From the NCBI GenBank assembly GCA_040954595.2, contig CM082586.2, positions 6,882,001 to 6,946,000 of the forward strand: a DNA stretch of 64,000 nucleotides, read 5' to 3'. Both the position numbers and the translations under genes were made by a program. The notes under the pieces were generated by a model. That model was not told where the DNA came from. It made no database searches and saw only the letters and a program-made list of their open reading frames with translations. Positions 49,448 to 61,354 of this stretch are shown here, piece by piece. Numbering within the stretch: position 1 is the first letter of the stretch; each line of letters begins with the position of its first letter. The stretch comes from Balanoglossus misakiensis. Lineage: Eukaryota > Hemichordata.

Positions 49448-50279
49448 GATGTTTGGTTATTCAATCACTGGGTCACCGTAGAGGGCGCGCTGGTTCAGGG
49501 CTCTCTCTCCCTTCTTTGTTATGCTAAGGAGTCTAATAGAGACAGCGAGAACATCGTCCGCTCGCACAGGTCGTAAACCGTCGTTGCCGGAACACCGGAC
49601 TAGATCGACCCCATCCCCAGTCTCGCTATTTTTCGATGAGCAAGACCTGGGCTTGCGAAGATACCAGATCAGAGACTTGCATTATTCTTCGATTGGGTTG
49701 ACCGTGGTTTTAATAGTAAAAGGGATATAGTTAAAAGATATACAGGGACGATTCATATTGCGTACATCAAGGATATAGGCATGGATCTCCATGATTCACT
49801 AGGCGTGGTCTGTGTGGAGCGATCGCTGCATAGATTATTCTGCCTCGGACTCTCCCGGCCCTCACACCGAAATACGACGACAAGGTTATGTTTCAAGAAC
49901 CAACCTTTATTCCAGGAATGCTTTAAACCGTTTCACATGTGCGTAGTACAATAAAATCAAGCAAATATTTCAACCTCAAAAAGCTATGAATCCATGTGCA
50001 TGAATACATCTCGAAATCTGACATGCAAAATTGACATGTTTGTGCGAGTTGTGCGAGTTTTATGAAAACATGACGGTGGACAGTCTGTTTTTTTTTCTTC
50101 AAAAAACTCCTTGAAACTTTGATATAGCAAAGAATCAGAAGCTTTGGAAGACTATATGTTTTCTGAAATTCTGTCCCCGAGTCGAGGAGATTAACTGTCG
50201 ACGGAAAGGCCCTTAGAGTCCCTTCTAAGTTTCAGAAGTTATCAAGTACCCTGGGTCTAGCAATTTCCGTATACTGAGG
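49448..50279. other. intergenic between UQCC2 and CRAL-TRIO A
   Basis: Holds the UQCC2 promoter side and the 3' end of CRAL-TRIO A; TTTATT at 49906-49911 is an AATAAA on the minus strand about 370 nt after that stop. Nothing else recognised. Confidence 0.5.
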
Positions 50280-52255
50280 CTACACATCCAATTTCTTGAA
50301 TGACCCCACGAGACCCCCGGCCGCGTGCTCCCCTTGTTTCTGCCCTCCCAAAACATCAGCCGTCTTTGGAAACCCGTATTTGTTGTTCTCAATGATGGCG
50401 TCTTCGCACGCCAGCAACTTGTCGGCCCATTCTTGGTTTGTGACGTTCTCAAGTGCGCCCCCATACTCCGTCGGCAGAATGGACGACGGGACATGGTCGT
50501 GGAGCGTCCCATACTCATCACCATGGAAATTAAGCTGAAGAAAAACGAAGATTGGCCAACTTTATGATTGCCATGCTTGACTAAGGTGAAGAGGAAGAAT
50601 GTACTTGCAGAAATATGATTTTTTTTTCAAATTCAACCCGGCCTTCTGATACATACATAGGAGGCCTACACTCAGTCATATACATTTTATCGTCTCCCCT
50701 CTTTTGCATACGCCCATGTACTAGTACATGTATGGTTTTTGATGTCCAAGTCTTGGCAAGACCGTTTAGCGGGTCAATTTTTTCACGTAGCCACACTGAT
50801 AAAACCCGTGATAGGGTAGCTCTCAATTTTCCACGCTAAATGTGGTTGAATTTGCATGGATAACCAAAATAATATTGGCAGGGCCAAAAAGCAGACTGGA
50901 CACTGGACATACAGGCACATGATGTGAGTTGAGTATAACAAGGGGATAAAATATTTCTCCTTTTTCCCCTTTGGCCCGTGTAAACTTTCGTTGAAATCCA
51001 TGTATTACTTACCCGTTTGATCAATTTCTCACTTAAAAACGGCCGAAAAAGACCAAAAAGAACATCGAATATTTTCGGTTGGTTGACGTAATGGACAGCT
51101 TTAAGGCGTAGAGGAAGTGCGTTCTGTAAAAAACATAAACAGACGGATTTTTAAGTTTGAATACTCTATGACCATGTGAGCGCTGTGTTATCAAAATAAT
51201 GAGCGCGAAAAAATTCTCACCACAATAACTATCACCATCACCACCATCACCAATAGCCACTATGCCCACCACCACCACCACCACCACCACCACCACCACC
51301 ACCACCACCACCATTATAGCTCCCCTAACGACACCATCAATGTACTAGTCTCGGTTACCCAGACGCCTTTGCTTCTTCCGATGCTCTCCAGAAAAGGGGA
51401 GCATCGGAAGAAGCAAAGGCGTCTGGGTAACCGACACTATCAATGTACCTGAACAGTGTCAGTCAACTTTCTGACAAGCATCGGATTCAGATGTTTGGCG
51501 TGCTTCATAGTCATTCCCGAATAATCCGCGATCATCACAACGCCGTTGATAATCGTTTCATCCTCTTCAGACAATAACTCCATCAACATGAAAGAGCATT
51601 TTATATACGGTATGAGGGAAAACTTTTCGCCCTCCCAATTTCCGTATCCTGTAGAGAGAGAGAAAAAAAGCAGTCGTGAACAAACTCCAAAGCAATAAAA
51701 GTCAATAATAGGTAAATTTATAGACATACGCTCATACTATAAATTACATCAGAATTGTAGAAACAAAATCAGGTTTGTGTGCTATGGTATGCAACAAACC
51801 GTGTAAAGATATTCTTTCTGGGACAACGTTGGGTTCTACGGTATTAAACTCTACGACCTTGTCTTCCTTTGTTCAAACACTTTTTTTATGCAAAAGGTAG
51901 TACCTGGCCGTAAGATAAAAACCCGTCTGCCTTCTCTATCCCTATCCGCCAGTACCAAATGAACCTGGTCTTTGAATCGTTCCAAAACGTTGGATGGTGT
52001 GAAATCGCCGTAGAAATCTTTATACTGGTCCCTCACTTCATAGTAGTGGACCAGCGTCTTGTACGCCCGTTCCACGTTGAATTTGCGAACTCGCAGGTAT
52101 CGCAACAGGAACGCGTCGTCGGTGCGGAACTTAATATCTGGCCGCTTTTTGAACAGTTCCCGCAGTTCGTTTATTTTTTGTTGGCGCGTGTCCGGGTCCT
52201 CGTTCAGTTCCACTCTCGCTTTCTCCAACAGTTCGGGGCTCAGCTGTTTACTCAT
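50280..52255 (-). CDS. CRAL-TRIO (Sec14) lipid-binding protein A, clavesin/TTPA-like, 4 exons
   Basis: Cytosolic lipid-transfer protein with CRAL-TRIO N-terminal and CRAL-TRIO lipid-binding domains, predicted 305 aa. Exons: 52255-51904, 51648-51449, 51123-51013, 50534-50280; total 918 nt. N-terminus LSPELLEKARVELNEDPDT resembles clavesins; next DDAFLLRYLRVRKF (CRAL-TRIO-N), then the ligand-binding part with NGVVMIADYSG, AVHYVNQPKIFD and the ILPTEYGG motif near residue 250. Family members carry alpha-tocopherol, retinaldehyde or phosphoinositides; the ligand here is not predictable. The ATG at 52255 is the first in frame. Intron 2 contains a perfect foldback repeat a few bases after the exon 2 donor plus a (CCA)16 run. 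The C-terminal 45 residues beyond the domain (ending KKLDV) are shared with gene B only. A likely AATAAA is at 49906-49911. Confidence 0.9.
51266..51313. repeat. (CCA)16 microsatellite in CRAL-TRIO A intron 2
   Basis: Sixteen perfect CCA units, preceded by degenerate CAC/ATC triplets from about 51217. On the transcribed strand this is a (TGG)n run. Confidence 0.95.
51331..51448. repeat. perfect 35-bp foldback flanked by a duplicated splice donor, CRAL-TRIO A intron 2
   Basis: Arms 51352-51386 and 51399-51433 are perfectly complementary with a 12-nt loop (CGGTTACCCAGACGCCTTTG at the left start). They are flanked by direct repeats ACAC(C/T)ATCAATGTAC at 51331-51345 and 51434-51448. The right copy is the real donor region of exon 2; the left copy is an intronic duplicate of it. 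Looks like insertion of a foldback unit with a 15-bp target duplication. Confidence 0.8.
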
Positions 52256-53510
52256 CTCCGGTTGCACAGAAGACCCGAGTGACCTTCCGGTGTGGCAGAT
52301 AAGATAGCGACGATAACACTACACGTAACACCAGTGGCTAATCTGCAACGCGACGTGTGCACAAAATGGCCGACGTGTAACCCTTGACCCTACACATATA
52401 AATATAGGACCTTGATGCCTCGCTCTACTTGTACTGCCTATGGCAAGACCCATTTTTTTTTTAACTGAAAGGCCAATTCTACGTCCCGGTAGCAGTATGC
52501 CGTGCCGGTCGCTATAGAAACAGACACGTTACTAAAGTGCTTTTTATCAGTTGTCACTGGTAGTTGGGTATATATACATGCTATGTACTCCAGACAGTAT
52601 TTTTTTGGTTTATTGATTGATTCTTTTTTTAAATGTCTGATTCATTCTGACGTATATTTTCTTAAAGAGAAAATCGTTCTTTTTACATTATTTTTGCAAT
52701 TTCAATTTAGTCTCGGTCATTGAGCATATTTCAGCGAAATGGACACTAAACATATATTAAGCCGTCAAAAGAAACTAAACTACTAAAATAATGCGAAAGT
52801 GAACGAGTTTTTAACATCGAAACTTTCCTAAGGCTTTAACATTGCAAGTGAGTTTTTTATGTTCGGAAAAAAAAGCTTCCGTCAAATAACATCCTTCTAC
52901 ATGAGACTGCCAGACAGAAGTTTGGAAAGTTTAGTGCGTATTGTGCTGAAAAGAATTCTCTAAAACACAACTGCAATTATGTTTCAGCTGCCCAGTAGCC
53001 TTTAATGTACACCACAACCTATAAATACACGGTATATGACTCGGAGAAAGAACGTTTCTCTAGGAAGCTAACTATAATTCGGGAGACAACAGGTCATAGC
53101 CCGTAAACTTCAACAGAAACGATGTCCTTGGCAAAACCCTCAAAAGGATGGTGACGAAACAAGTGTCATTCGATGAAGTAATGATTTATATGTCCGGCAA
53201 CTTGTGTGTGTGTCTGTCAGGGTGGGTTAGTACTTGCTCGCAGGCTTGGCACACTGAATTCAATATTCTGACACAAACGTGGAGCGGTTAGCATGCAATG
53301 TCAAATGCCCATCATGACTGATGGCTGGTTGGGGTGTCAGGTCCTATACCAGGTAACTAGGTAGAGACTAGGATAAATGATGACCCCTAACACGAACAGA
53401 ACTCTAATATGCATATTCGTATGACCTGTCAAACACCTGGCCAAAACAACATGCAAATCACACTAACCGACCAATAAACCTGTCATCATTCACCCAATAT
53501 TATCCAACGA
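52256..53510. other. intergenic between CRAL-TRIO A and B
   Basis: Upstream of A: AAAATGGCC near 52364 (also upstream of B at 55857) and an AT-rich TATA-like stretch at about 52395-52407. No other gene or repeat recognised. Confidence 0.45.
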
Positions 53511-55740
53511 TCACACATCCAATTTCTTGAATGAGCCCACGAGACCCCCGGCCGCGTGCTCCCCTTGTTTTTGCCCTCCCAAAACATCAGCCGTCTTCGG
53601 AAACCCGTATTTGTTGTTCTCAATGACGGCGTCTTCCCTCGACAGCAACTTGTCGATCCATTCTTGGTTTGTGACGTTCTCCAGTGCGCCCCCATACTCC
53701 GTCGGCAGAATGGACGACGGGACGTGGTCGTGGAGCGTCCCATACTCGTCACCATGGAAATGTAGCTGCAAGAAACCGTAGTATCGAATAATATCTGTCA
53801 TACCATAAGCCAGAAGTTTAAATTTATGTCCCTTGACCCACAGTTACTATGGAAAGAGAATTTGATATGAAGAACTAAACAGATCAGCTACAACTTTCAT
53901 TATTTGCCAACAGCCTGAGTCGACGATATAATGTGAATGTGATGTCGTTCACCTTGTACACAATGACTTACCCGCTTGACCATTTTCTCGTTTAAAAACG
54001 GGCGAAAGAGTCCAAATAGTACATCAAATATTTTCGGTTGATTAATGTAGTGGATAGATTTTACGCGTAGTGGCAGCGCGTTCTGAACAAGAGAGAAATA
54101 ATGAACATATATTTAGAGTTTCATGGACGTACTGGATTCCGAGCATCTTCTTTGGTGAGTGTCCGCGGCGGTTTCAGTCTCAGAAGTCGAAAGTCGATTA
54201 CGTCAGTGAGTTATAGGCGTCGTTGGCAACAGAAAATATCCTTGCGTGAGATGAGAGAGGGTGGCGATAGAAGTGACATCACATACGTACTTTACACGTA
54301 CGGAGAGAAATTCATCACATCACATAACAGTCAAACCTGTGTTAGTGGCCACCTCTATACAGTGGCCACTATGTTACAATCCCTGTGCAGTTTACATGTG
54401 CGTTAATTCACATGTCTATAAAGGCAGTTTAGGAAACTCCCATGACTGGCCACTATAGACAGGTTGGACTGTAAAAGACGAAGAGGGCAACTACGGCGTC
54501 CAAAACACAAACCATCACCACTACTGTATTACAGTTACGATCACCAACGCTGTCATCACTGAAAACAGCAGAACCACATTTACCTGAAAGGTATCAGCCG
54601 CTTTTCTGATAATCAGTGGATTGAGCTGTTTGGCGTGTTTCATCGTCATTCCTGAATAGTCCCCGATGAAGACGATTCCGTTGATCTGTGTCTCTTCCTC
54701 TTCCGACAACAACTCCATCAGCATCAGAGTGCATTTCATGAACGGTACGATGGAATACTTCTCGGGATCCCAATTTACTGTGGATGTGGAAATAAACACA
54801 AATATCAAATTTGGCATCGGTTGCTCGCTGCTTGAAGACAATCATGCGCGCGCGCACGCAGTATGACCAGGAAAATCCGAAGCTCAAGACGCGTTAACGT
54901 TGAAACTCTGATTGACAATTGAAAACGTTGTTCTACGTCGTGGGTATGCGTACAATTCTAAAGACCAAATGACCAGAAACGCTCTATTGGGCAAAGCACA
55001 AGAAATGTGCTCTTTCCTGTTCTTTATCAACAGCACTGATGAAACGTAGATCATGATCAGTCCATTCCGACTATGCAGCCCAAATCGTTTTCATTGTAGT
55101 TAGGTTGTACAATCCATGTTTCATTGCAATATAGTGGTTATACTCGTACAGGCACCGTCGCCTGGGGTTTAAGCGTTTATTTACGTCGGAGCTTTGTTTG
55201 GTATAGAGCAGTCGTACACTCTTTACAGGTGGCTTGACCTCAATATGACCTTAAAGTGTCTCCCAAGTGACTTTTCGCACAGCCAAGTATTAAAAGCTGT
55301 GCATCCCCATTTGCTTTTTGTGGGTAATGCGGGGGGTGTTCAAATTCAAATGCGGGACCAAGGCCTACATGTATGTTGGCGCTAATACCTGGCTTTACGA
55401 TGAAAACCCGCCTGCCGTCACTGTCTCTGTCCGCCAGGATCAAGTGAACGTGGTCTTTGAGTCGTTCGATAACTTGGGATGGTGTGAAATCGGTGAAGAA
55501 CTCCTTATACTGGTCTCTCACTTCATAGTAGTGGACCAGAGTCTTGTACGCCCGTTCCACGCTGAATTTGCGAACTCGCAGGTACCGCAACAGGAAGGCG
55601 TCGTCGGTGCGGAACTTAATATCTGGCCGCTTTTTGAACAGTTCCCGCAGTTCGTTTAATTTTTGTTGGCGCGTGTCCGGGTCCTCGTTCAGTTCCACTC
55701 TCGCTTTCTCCAATAACCGTGAGCTGAGTTCGCTGCTCAT
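53511..55740 (-). CDS. CRAL-TRIO (Sec14) lipid-binding protein B, clavesin/TTPA-like, 4 exons
   Basis: Tandem paralog of the gene at 50280, predicted 303 aa. Exons: 55740-55389, 54777-54584, 54082-53972, 53765-53511; total 912 nt; exon lengths equal those of A except exon 2, which is 6 nt shorter. Same domains: CRAL-TRIO-N (DDAFLLRYLRVRKF), then NGIVFIGDYSG, IHYINQPKIFD, ILPTEYGG. By eye, exon 4 differs from A at about 16 of 255 bases but exon 3 at about 22 of 111, so identity is uneven. The ATG at 55740 is the first in frame. Upstream, an AAAATGGCC stretch is shared with A. Intron 2 carries a copy of the CAGTCAAACCTGT-type inverted repeat. Confidence 0.9.
54328..54471. mobile_element. MITE family 2, copy 2, in CRAL-TRIO B intron 2
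   Basis: Ends CAGTCAAACCTGTGTTAGTG and inverted GGCCACTATAGACAGGTTGG with closing ACTG. Same internal order as 23901-24064. No coding capacity. Confidence 0.7.
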
Positions 55741-57370
55741 CTTCAGTCGCAAACTCTGGTGACCCGTACTCCCAGTAGATCAGATAAGCCACAAAATTTC
55801 ACACGAGCTGCCTATCTCACAGTGTGCAGGCTAGAGCAACGTGTGAACAAAATTCAAAATGGCCGCCGTTCAACCTTTTGCCTTGACCCCCGTCAACGTG
55901 CAATAACCAGGCCGACATTCAGCGAAATTGTGTCACCCGTCACCGTGCTATTGGAACTTGAACCGAACTCGAAAATTGTCTAGCTAAACCCCTTGCTTTT
56001 CTTTGTTGGAAGTTTCAGTAAAATGATAACCTTACTTTTGCGCTTAAAAGTGCTTTCAGTTAAATTTAAAAGTGAGTGAGCCGGGTTATTTGGTCATCAT
56101 CATCACCACCGCCATTCCATAGTGTTGTAAGTGATTTCTATTCTCAAGGTATAAACAAACAGAAGCAGAAGTTCTCAAAGGCAGTGTCTATACGAGTCCG
56201 CCATTTAAAATGGGTGAAAATAATTAGTCCAGCTCTTTTTAGAGTCGCGTCTTGGAGGTGACTGGAGGTGTAGTATCCCATCCCATAGCTGCACCTGGTA
56301 CCACCGGTAAGCTGAAAAGCCGCTTTTTTACGACAAAGTCTTGTGCGCAGTTCTCGAGATGATTTATGTCAGGTTTGTTGTACCGTTGGTTTGAGTACTC
56401 CAACGAGAGCAGCCGCTGCGTCTCCAAATATGTATCATATATGACTGTGTGCATAACACTAATAATTTGTGATTGGCACCTTCGAATGATCTATGGCGAA
56501 TATGAATAATACAAAGATTCACAGTTACCATCTGCTAGACGTGTTTGTTTGAGAAAAATAAATATCGCTGACATCTCAGAATGAATTATGGCATTTTTAA
56601 TCCGGAAAATATTAGAGCAGCCGTTATCTGTATTTTAATATCACAGACTTGTCAAGAACCGCTTCGTCACCAAACTCGATTACATATTGCATCCCGATGC
56701 TGCGACCATTGACCTTGGTTTGTATAGGCCAGCTTGCCAACTGATTTTGTGTTATAATAAAAACATGAAAATGGTAATTTCTCAGATGTGGCTTTCCGGG
56801 CGCTTTGCACGCCGGCATGTGTGGACTGACATGCACGTGAACTGGTAAAGAATAAGTGTGCGGTACGTGATGAGTTGTGCGTGCGCGCGCGCGCGAGTGC
56901 GTGCATGGTATGCAAATACTCACTGGAGGCAAATAATGAAACGAATTACGACAAAACAACTGGGCATGCGCCGCGCCTGTCCCTATGCGTGCTTCGCGCC
57001 CGTAGTCAGGCCGAGTCATATACATGACTGTAAAATTTATGATCATCTATAAACAACGAATGTGTCATGTTTTGATTAGTTGTGTTGTGGTGATCAGTTG
57101 CCATGATAACAACTGAACAAACATACACACCACACCGGCGCCTTTTTTTCTACCAAATATGGCACTTGAGGGGGTAACATACAATAATCGAATTTACATG
57201 CCAGGTTGTCGGCATGAAACTGGCCAATCGCGGTAGAACTTTTACTCGCCCAATCATAAACAATCAATGATTAACCCCATGGGAAATAAAAGGGGGAAAC
57301 TGGACTCAGTTGCTTAATTTCTGTTCAAAAGGATCCTTCTCGTGAAAGTAAACGTGCAGATACACTGAAT
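55741..57370. other. intergenic between CRAL-TRIO B and PLAC8 C'
   Basis: AAAATGGCCGCC at 55857-55868 upstream of B, a short GCGC run near 56882-56895, and the PLAC8 C' promoter module at its right end. No gene recognised. Confidence 0.45.
57263..57293 (+). promoter_or_regulatory. PLAC8 C' promoter: HNF1-like site plus TATA-like box
   Basis: ATCAATGATTAAC (57263-57275) keeps the right half-site of HNF1 and two mismatches on the left. AATAAAAGG (57285-57293) follows 9 nt later, and the ATG is at 57371. GATTAACCC and the A/T-rich box ending in GG are shared with PLAC8 C. Confidence 0.5.
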
Positions 57371-57700
57371 ATGTCCGGAACGTGGCAAAATGGTCTCTTC
57401 GGGTGCTTCGGCGACTGCGGCCTGTGCGTGATCACGTACTTTCTGCCGTGTGTGACGGCCGGGCGGAACGCCGAAGCGATGGGCAAGTCGTGCATAGTCC
57501 ACGGCCTGCTGTTCTTCGTCCCGGTCGCCAACTGGCTGTGCCCGGCGACGGTGAGAGGAGAGATCCGCGAGAGCAAGGGCATCGAGGGATCGATGCTGGG
57601 CGATATCTGCGTGATGTGCTTCTGTCCATGCTGCGCGCTCGTCCAGTCGGCGAGGGAACTGAAGGGCGAGCCGGGAAGCGGGTCCATGGTGAGACAGTAG
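57371..57700 (+). CDS. PLAC8-family protein C', uninterrupted coding region
   Basis: Predicted 109-aa PLAC8 protein starting MSGTWQNGLFGCFGD, with TYFLPCVTAGRNAEAMGK, NWLCPATVRGEIRE, the intact CFCPCCALVQSAREL cluster and MVRQ end. Pairs with PLAC8 C at 46510 (same start and end, same shift from YMICQG to a NW(I/L)C stretch) but lies on the opposite strand. An HNF1-like site and a TATA-like AATAAAAGG lie 78-108 nt upstream, in the same order as at C. Likely poly(A) signal AATAAA at 58060. Single exon. Confidence 0.88.
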   Translation: MSGTWQNGLFGCFGDCGLCVITYFLPCVTAGRNAEAMGKSCIVHGLLFFVPVANWLCPATVRGEIRESKGIEGSMLGDICVMCFCPCCALVQSARELKGEPGSGSMVRQ

Positions 57701-60700
57701 AGAACGTCTAGACAGATGCGTGCAACAGTGCAACCCGATTATCCGTACGTACTTTATTTTTTAATCGAATATTTAACCGCGAGACGTCCAACTTATGGAG
57801 CAGTTGTTCAGACTGTAGTAGGCCACATTCGCTGAGGAACATTGAATTTCACCCCACCCATGCATGCAGCCAGCCATAACCACCAAATCACAACTCGTCT
57901 CGACTCTCCGTGACTTCGGCTGAAAACGACCAGGAAACGCGACCATCGACCCAAGATCCCGATCCGTGTGTACCAATGCCTCAATCCATGCTGCTTTGTA
58001 GTGTTATTAATTTTAGTATGACCTTGCTGTGATATCGTAAATACTTAACGCTGGAGCGCAATAAATGTCGACTCTACTCATGGGCACTACCTATCATCAG
58101 AAACAACGCCACATATATACATGCAACAAGACCGAACTCTGACTTGAACCAGTCCCCGCTTAGCAACGACATGGGCATGTTCGCTCACGTTTGGAACCAA
58201 ACACTCAAGAAAAGTTGGAAACAGGATCTAATTAGAATATGGGATTGTGAAGAGAACCAATGAACTACGATGAAATCATGCACGTGATACATTTTTTTCT
58301 CAAGCGTTTCTGTGGCTGAATATAATACACTGTACATTAAACCGCAACGCTGACTTTTCAATCAATCTCAGTAGATTTTAAGAGGACCGATAAATTTTCC
58401 GAAACGAAAACTTCACTTGTGTTATTATTTTTCAAATCAACAGTGCTTTTAACCGAATATGACCATATTTCAGTCACCTTCGACAATCTGATATTATATT
58501 GTCCGATTTCCTTTGAATAAACTTCAACTTTTGATTGTATTTGGCTGCGTGTTATCTTGACGGGACGTGGGTATCCTTTCCTTGAATTTCCCTTTTGCCT
58601 GCTGATTTCACGGTGTAGTAACATCATCGGATGTCTACCGTTTTTAGAACATGACAGACTGTCGTATTCTATCAAGCAATCGATCGATCAATCTAGACTT
58701 GGTCATTCTAATAGCCCCACGCCAACTTCCACTACATATCCATATAGTGTGTTCGAAGCTAACACCAAAAGATTACAAAAAAATGTCTCAGGGAAATGCG
58801 GACACGCTCTCTCACGGTCCTGGTTAATACCACGGCTTTGATTCCGACCAGTCTGACTCAATGGTAGAAGTATCGAAAAATTAACTGTCGTGCTTACCAA
58901 CCACCCGTGTTTAAGAGTTTATATCGGATAAACAACACTGGCAAGATTTATGTCTAAGATGCCGAATCAGTCTTGTGTAAACAGTGTACCTGAGCACGAC
59001 ATCAAATTATTAGTTGACAGCCAGGTTAGACGTCATAAATATAACGCGGCCTACACAGTGTGACACTCGGCCGACTTGAGCCAACAAGAATCAGAGAGAC
59101 GACGCCGATGCAAACCGAAGAAAAATGGTGCATTGCACTGAGCTGTCATGTTTATCCACGTACATTCATCGTCGTAAAGCTCGACACGACCTCTTTACGG
59201 CAACAGTACCTGGCTCGCGAGAATGCGCAAAAGACACCATGCATGGCGTCTTGATTGAAAGTCTGAAAACCACGGAATCGTGAATGTGGATGACCTTTTC
59301 GCCTTTATGATTATCACGAGGAAGTTGAAGGACAAAAAATCACAGGCGATTTCAAAAGTTTAATCACTTTAACACAGTCCGAAAAGTTCGCGATGAATCA
59401 CCGTGACAAAATCAGAAGTTTCCTCTTTTAATTTATTGGAAATTCAACGAAATATTACGGTATGTAACCCCAGTGGTCTTGGATATCAATAACCGCAGTC
59501 ATTTGCCGAAGCAACGACCGATTTGTGATCGAATGTAAAGGCACAGTCTCCCGTGAGGGATCTAAAATCATGGACAGAGCGATACGATACATACGATGCC
59601 ATAAAATAGTTCACGCTTCCGTGTTAAAAATATATAATGTCCCCACTTCGTGTTTCGAAGGTGTGTATGACCACTGTCCCTCCCCCTTTTACGAGATAAC
59701 ATGTTCACTTGAGTTTCACATAAATCTGGGGCATGGCCCATTTTCTACAATGACATCTGTCGAAACGAAACTTTGAAGTCAAGTGCTGTGCATTCTTTCA
59801 AGGTAATAAGTCACAAGGTAACATTTTATACAGAAATGCGATAACAGGATATGAACTTTCGATGTATGGCGTCAGCAATAAGATGACTCTTTACAGTAAT
59901 TCAATGATATCTTCCTCTATAAATTTTTAAAGCACTATATATTTTCGATTTAAATAAGACAATAAGCTCGGACACTCTGGTGAAAACGTACATAAGGAAT
60001 AGCTTATTGAAGTCACAAAATACTGATAAGAATTGCATTGTGGGGAAAAAGTCGACCACTGATCATCGCACAAGTTTAGATGGTGATGTCTTTTCACATA
60101 CTTTGGATGCACGCGAACTTCTGATGGCATTTGCGAGATCTCGGGAGACTTGGTTCATTACCATGGTAGCAACAGGTTGCTCATAGCCAATTTATATAAG
60201 TAAAGCTTGTATTAAACTAAAAGAGATGCAGAATTGTACAAAAAAATGTTGTTTTTTTCGGTTAAAACGACGAGAACGTCCTGCCGTATAAACTGCCTAG
60301 CCACGCGATATCTCGCAGAGTCTCGTTGAATGCGATGACTGTCCGTCGTTGTGGGCGCTCTGTTCGAATCCATCGTATACAAACAGATGGATCACTTCGG
60401 TGCGAACCAAGAATTTTTCAATTTACTATACACGTGGGTGTGTCGCGCCATAGTTTGGGGCGTTAGCAACGGGTAATTAGTCTGCGACACAAATTTACCA
60501 ATGACGACCCACCGTGCGTATATATGTATTGGACTTAACGCCCACCCGCATATGTGGTGGTGTGATTGTGGTTAATTCTACAGCGCACCCTTCATGACGT
60601 CGTCACAGCAGCGCCCGGTGCGGTATTTGCTTCTGTCGTCGCCATGGTAGCAAGATCAACAAGAGACAACACTTCCACAACAAATTACTACTGCTCTACG

Positions 60701-61354
60701 CGACGGTTGAGGCGCTGTAGTTGTTAACATACATTAACATACTTTTTCAGTCACACACCTGTTTGTATAGCAACACTCCAAGCGAACGTTTGCATCCAGG
60801 ATTATTGGGTGTAATAAACAGCCTATAAATACGATCATCGCCGAGTATAGTCTGTATTTATTGCTGCGTGTTGTTTCGCTCGCTATTCCTATATACGTGG
60901 ACACGATGACCTCATCAGCGTAACTTGCCGGTATGGTACGCAAATATGATTTAATATCTACCCGTTTAAACATTTATAACATATCCGGTTTTGCCCTAAA
61001 ATCTTTCGTCTTATACGTCAAATGATGCAAGTTCGGTCAAGAAAATTCTCTCTTCATAACCACTATGAATAGCATGTGATTATTCACAATATAACCAGAA
61101 TTAGAAAATAAAATGGGTTTATCAGATTTCTTGTTATGTCTGGGCATGCATAGTATGACAAGATCATTCATTTATTACTGTCGACCAGTTACACTTTAAC
61201 TTGACAAGTTCCATATCATTCATTGCTTCATCAATAATTGCTCATTCTCTGAACAAAAACGCCCAACGCATAGTGCCTCTGTACAGATTACTCTCCCGAC
61301 GCTAATTCACATCTTGATTGGAGTCACCAACAACTGGGAATTTTACGATACAGA
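57701..61354. other. intergenic between PLAC8 C' and A'
   Basis: AATAAA at 58060-58065 probably ends the C' transcript. A dispersed-repeat copy is at 60134-60330. Open frames here are short and lack family features. Confidence 0.5.
60134..60330. repeat. unnamed dispersed repeat, copy 2
   Basis: Collinear with 24955-25120 over several blocks (AGATCTCGGGAGACTTGG, ACTAAAAGAGATGCAGAATT, GCCGTATAAACT, ATCTCGCAGAGTCTCGT), with a longer middle. Confidence 0.5.

Noticed and set aside
60355-60375. GTTCGAATCC, resembling a tRNA B box
   Set aside because: No acceptor-stem or anticodon-arm pairing around it.
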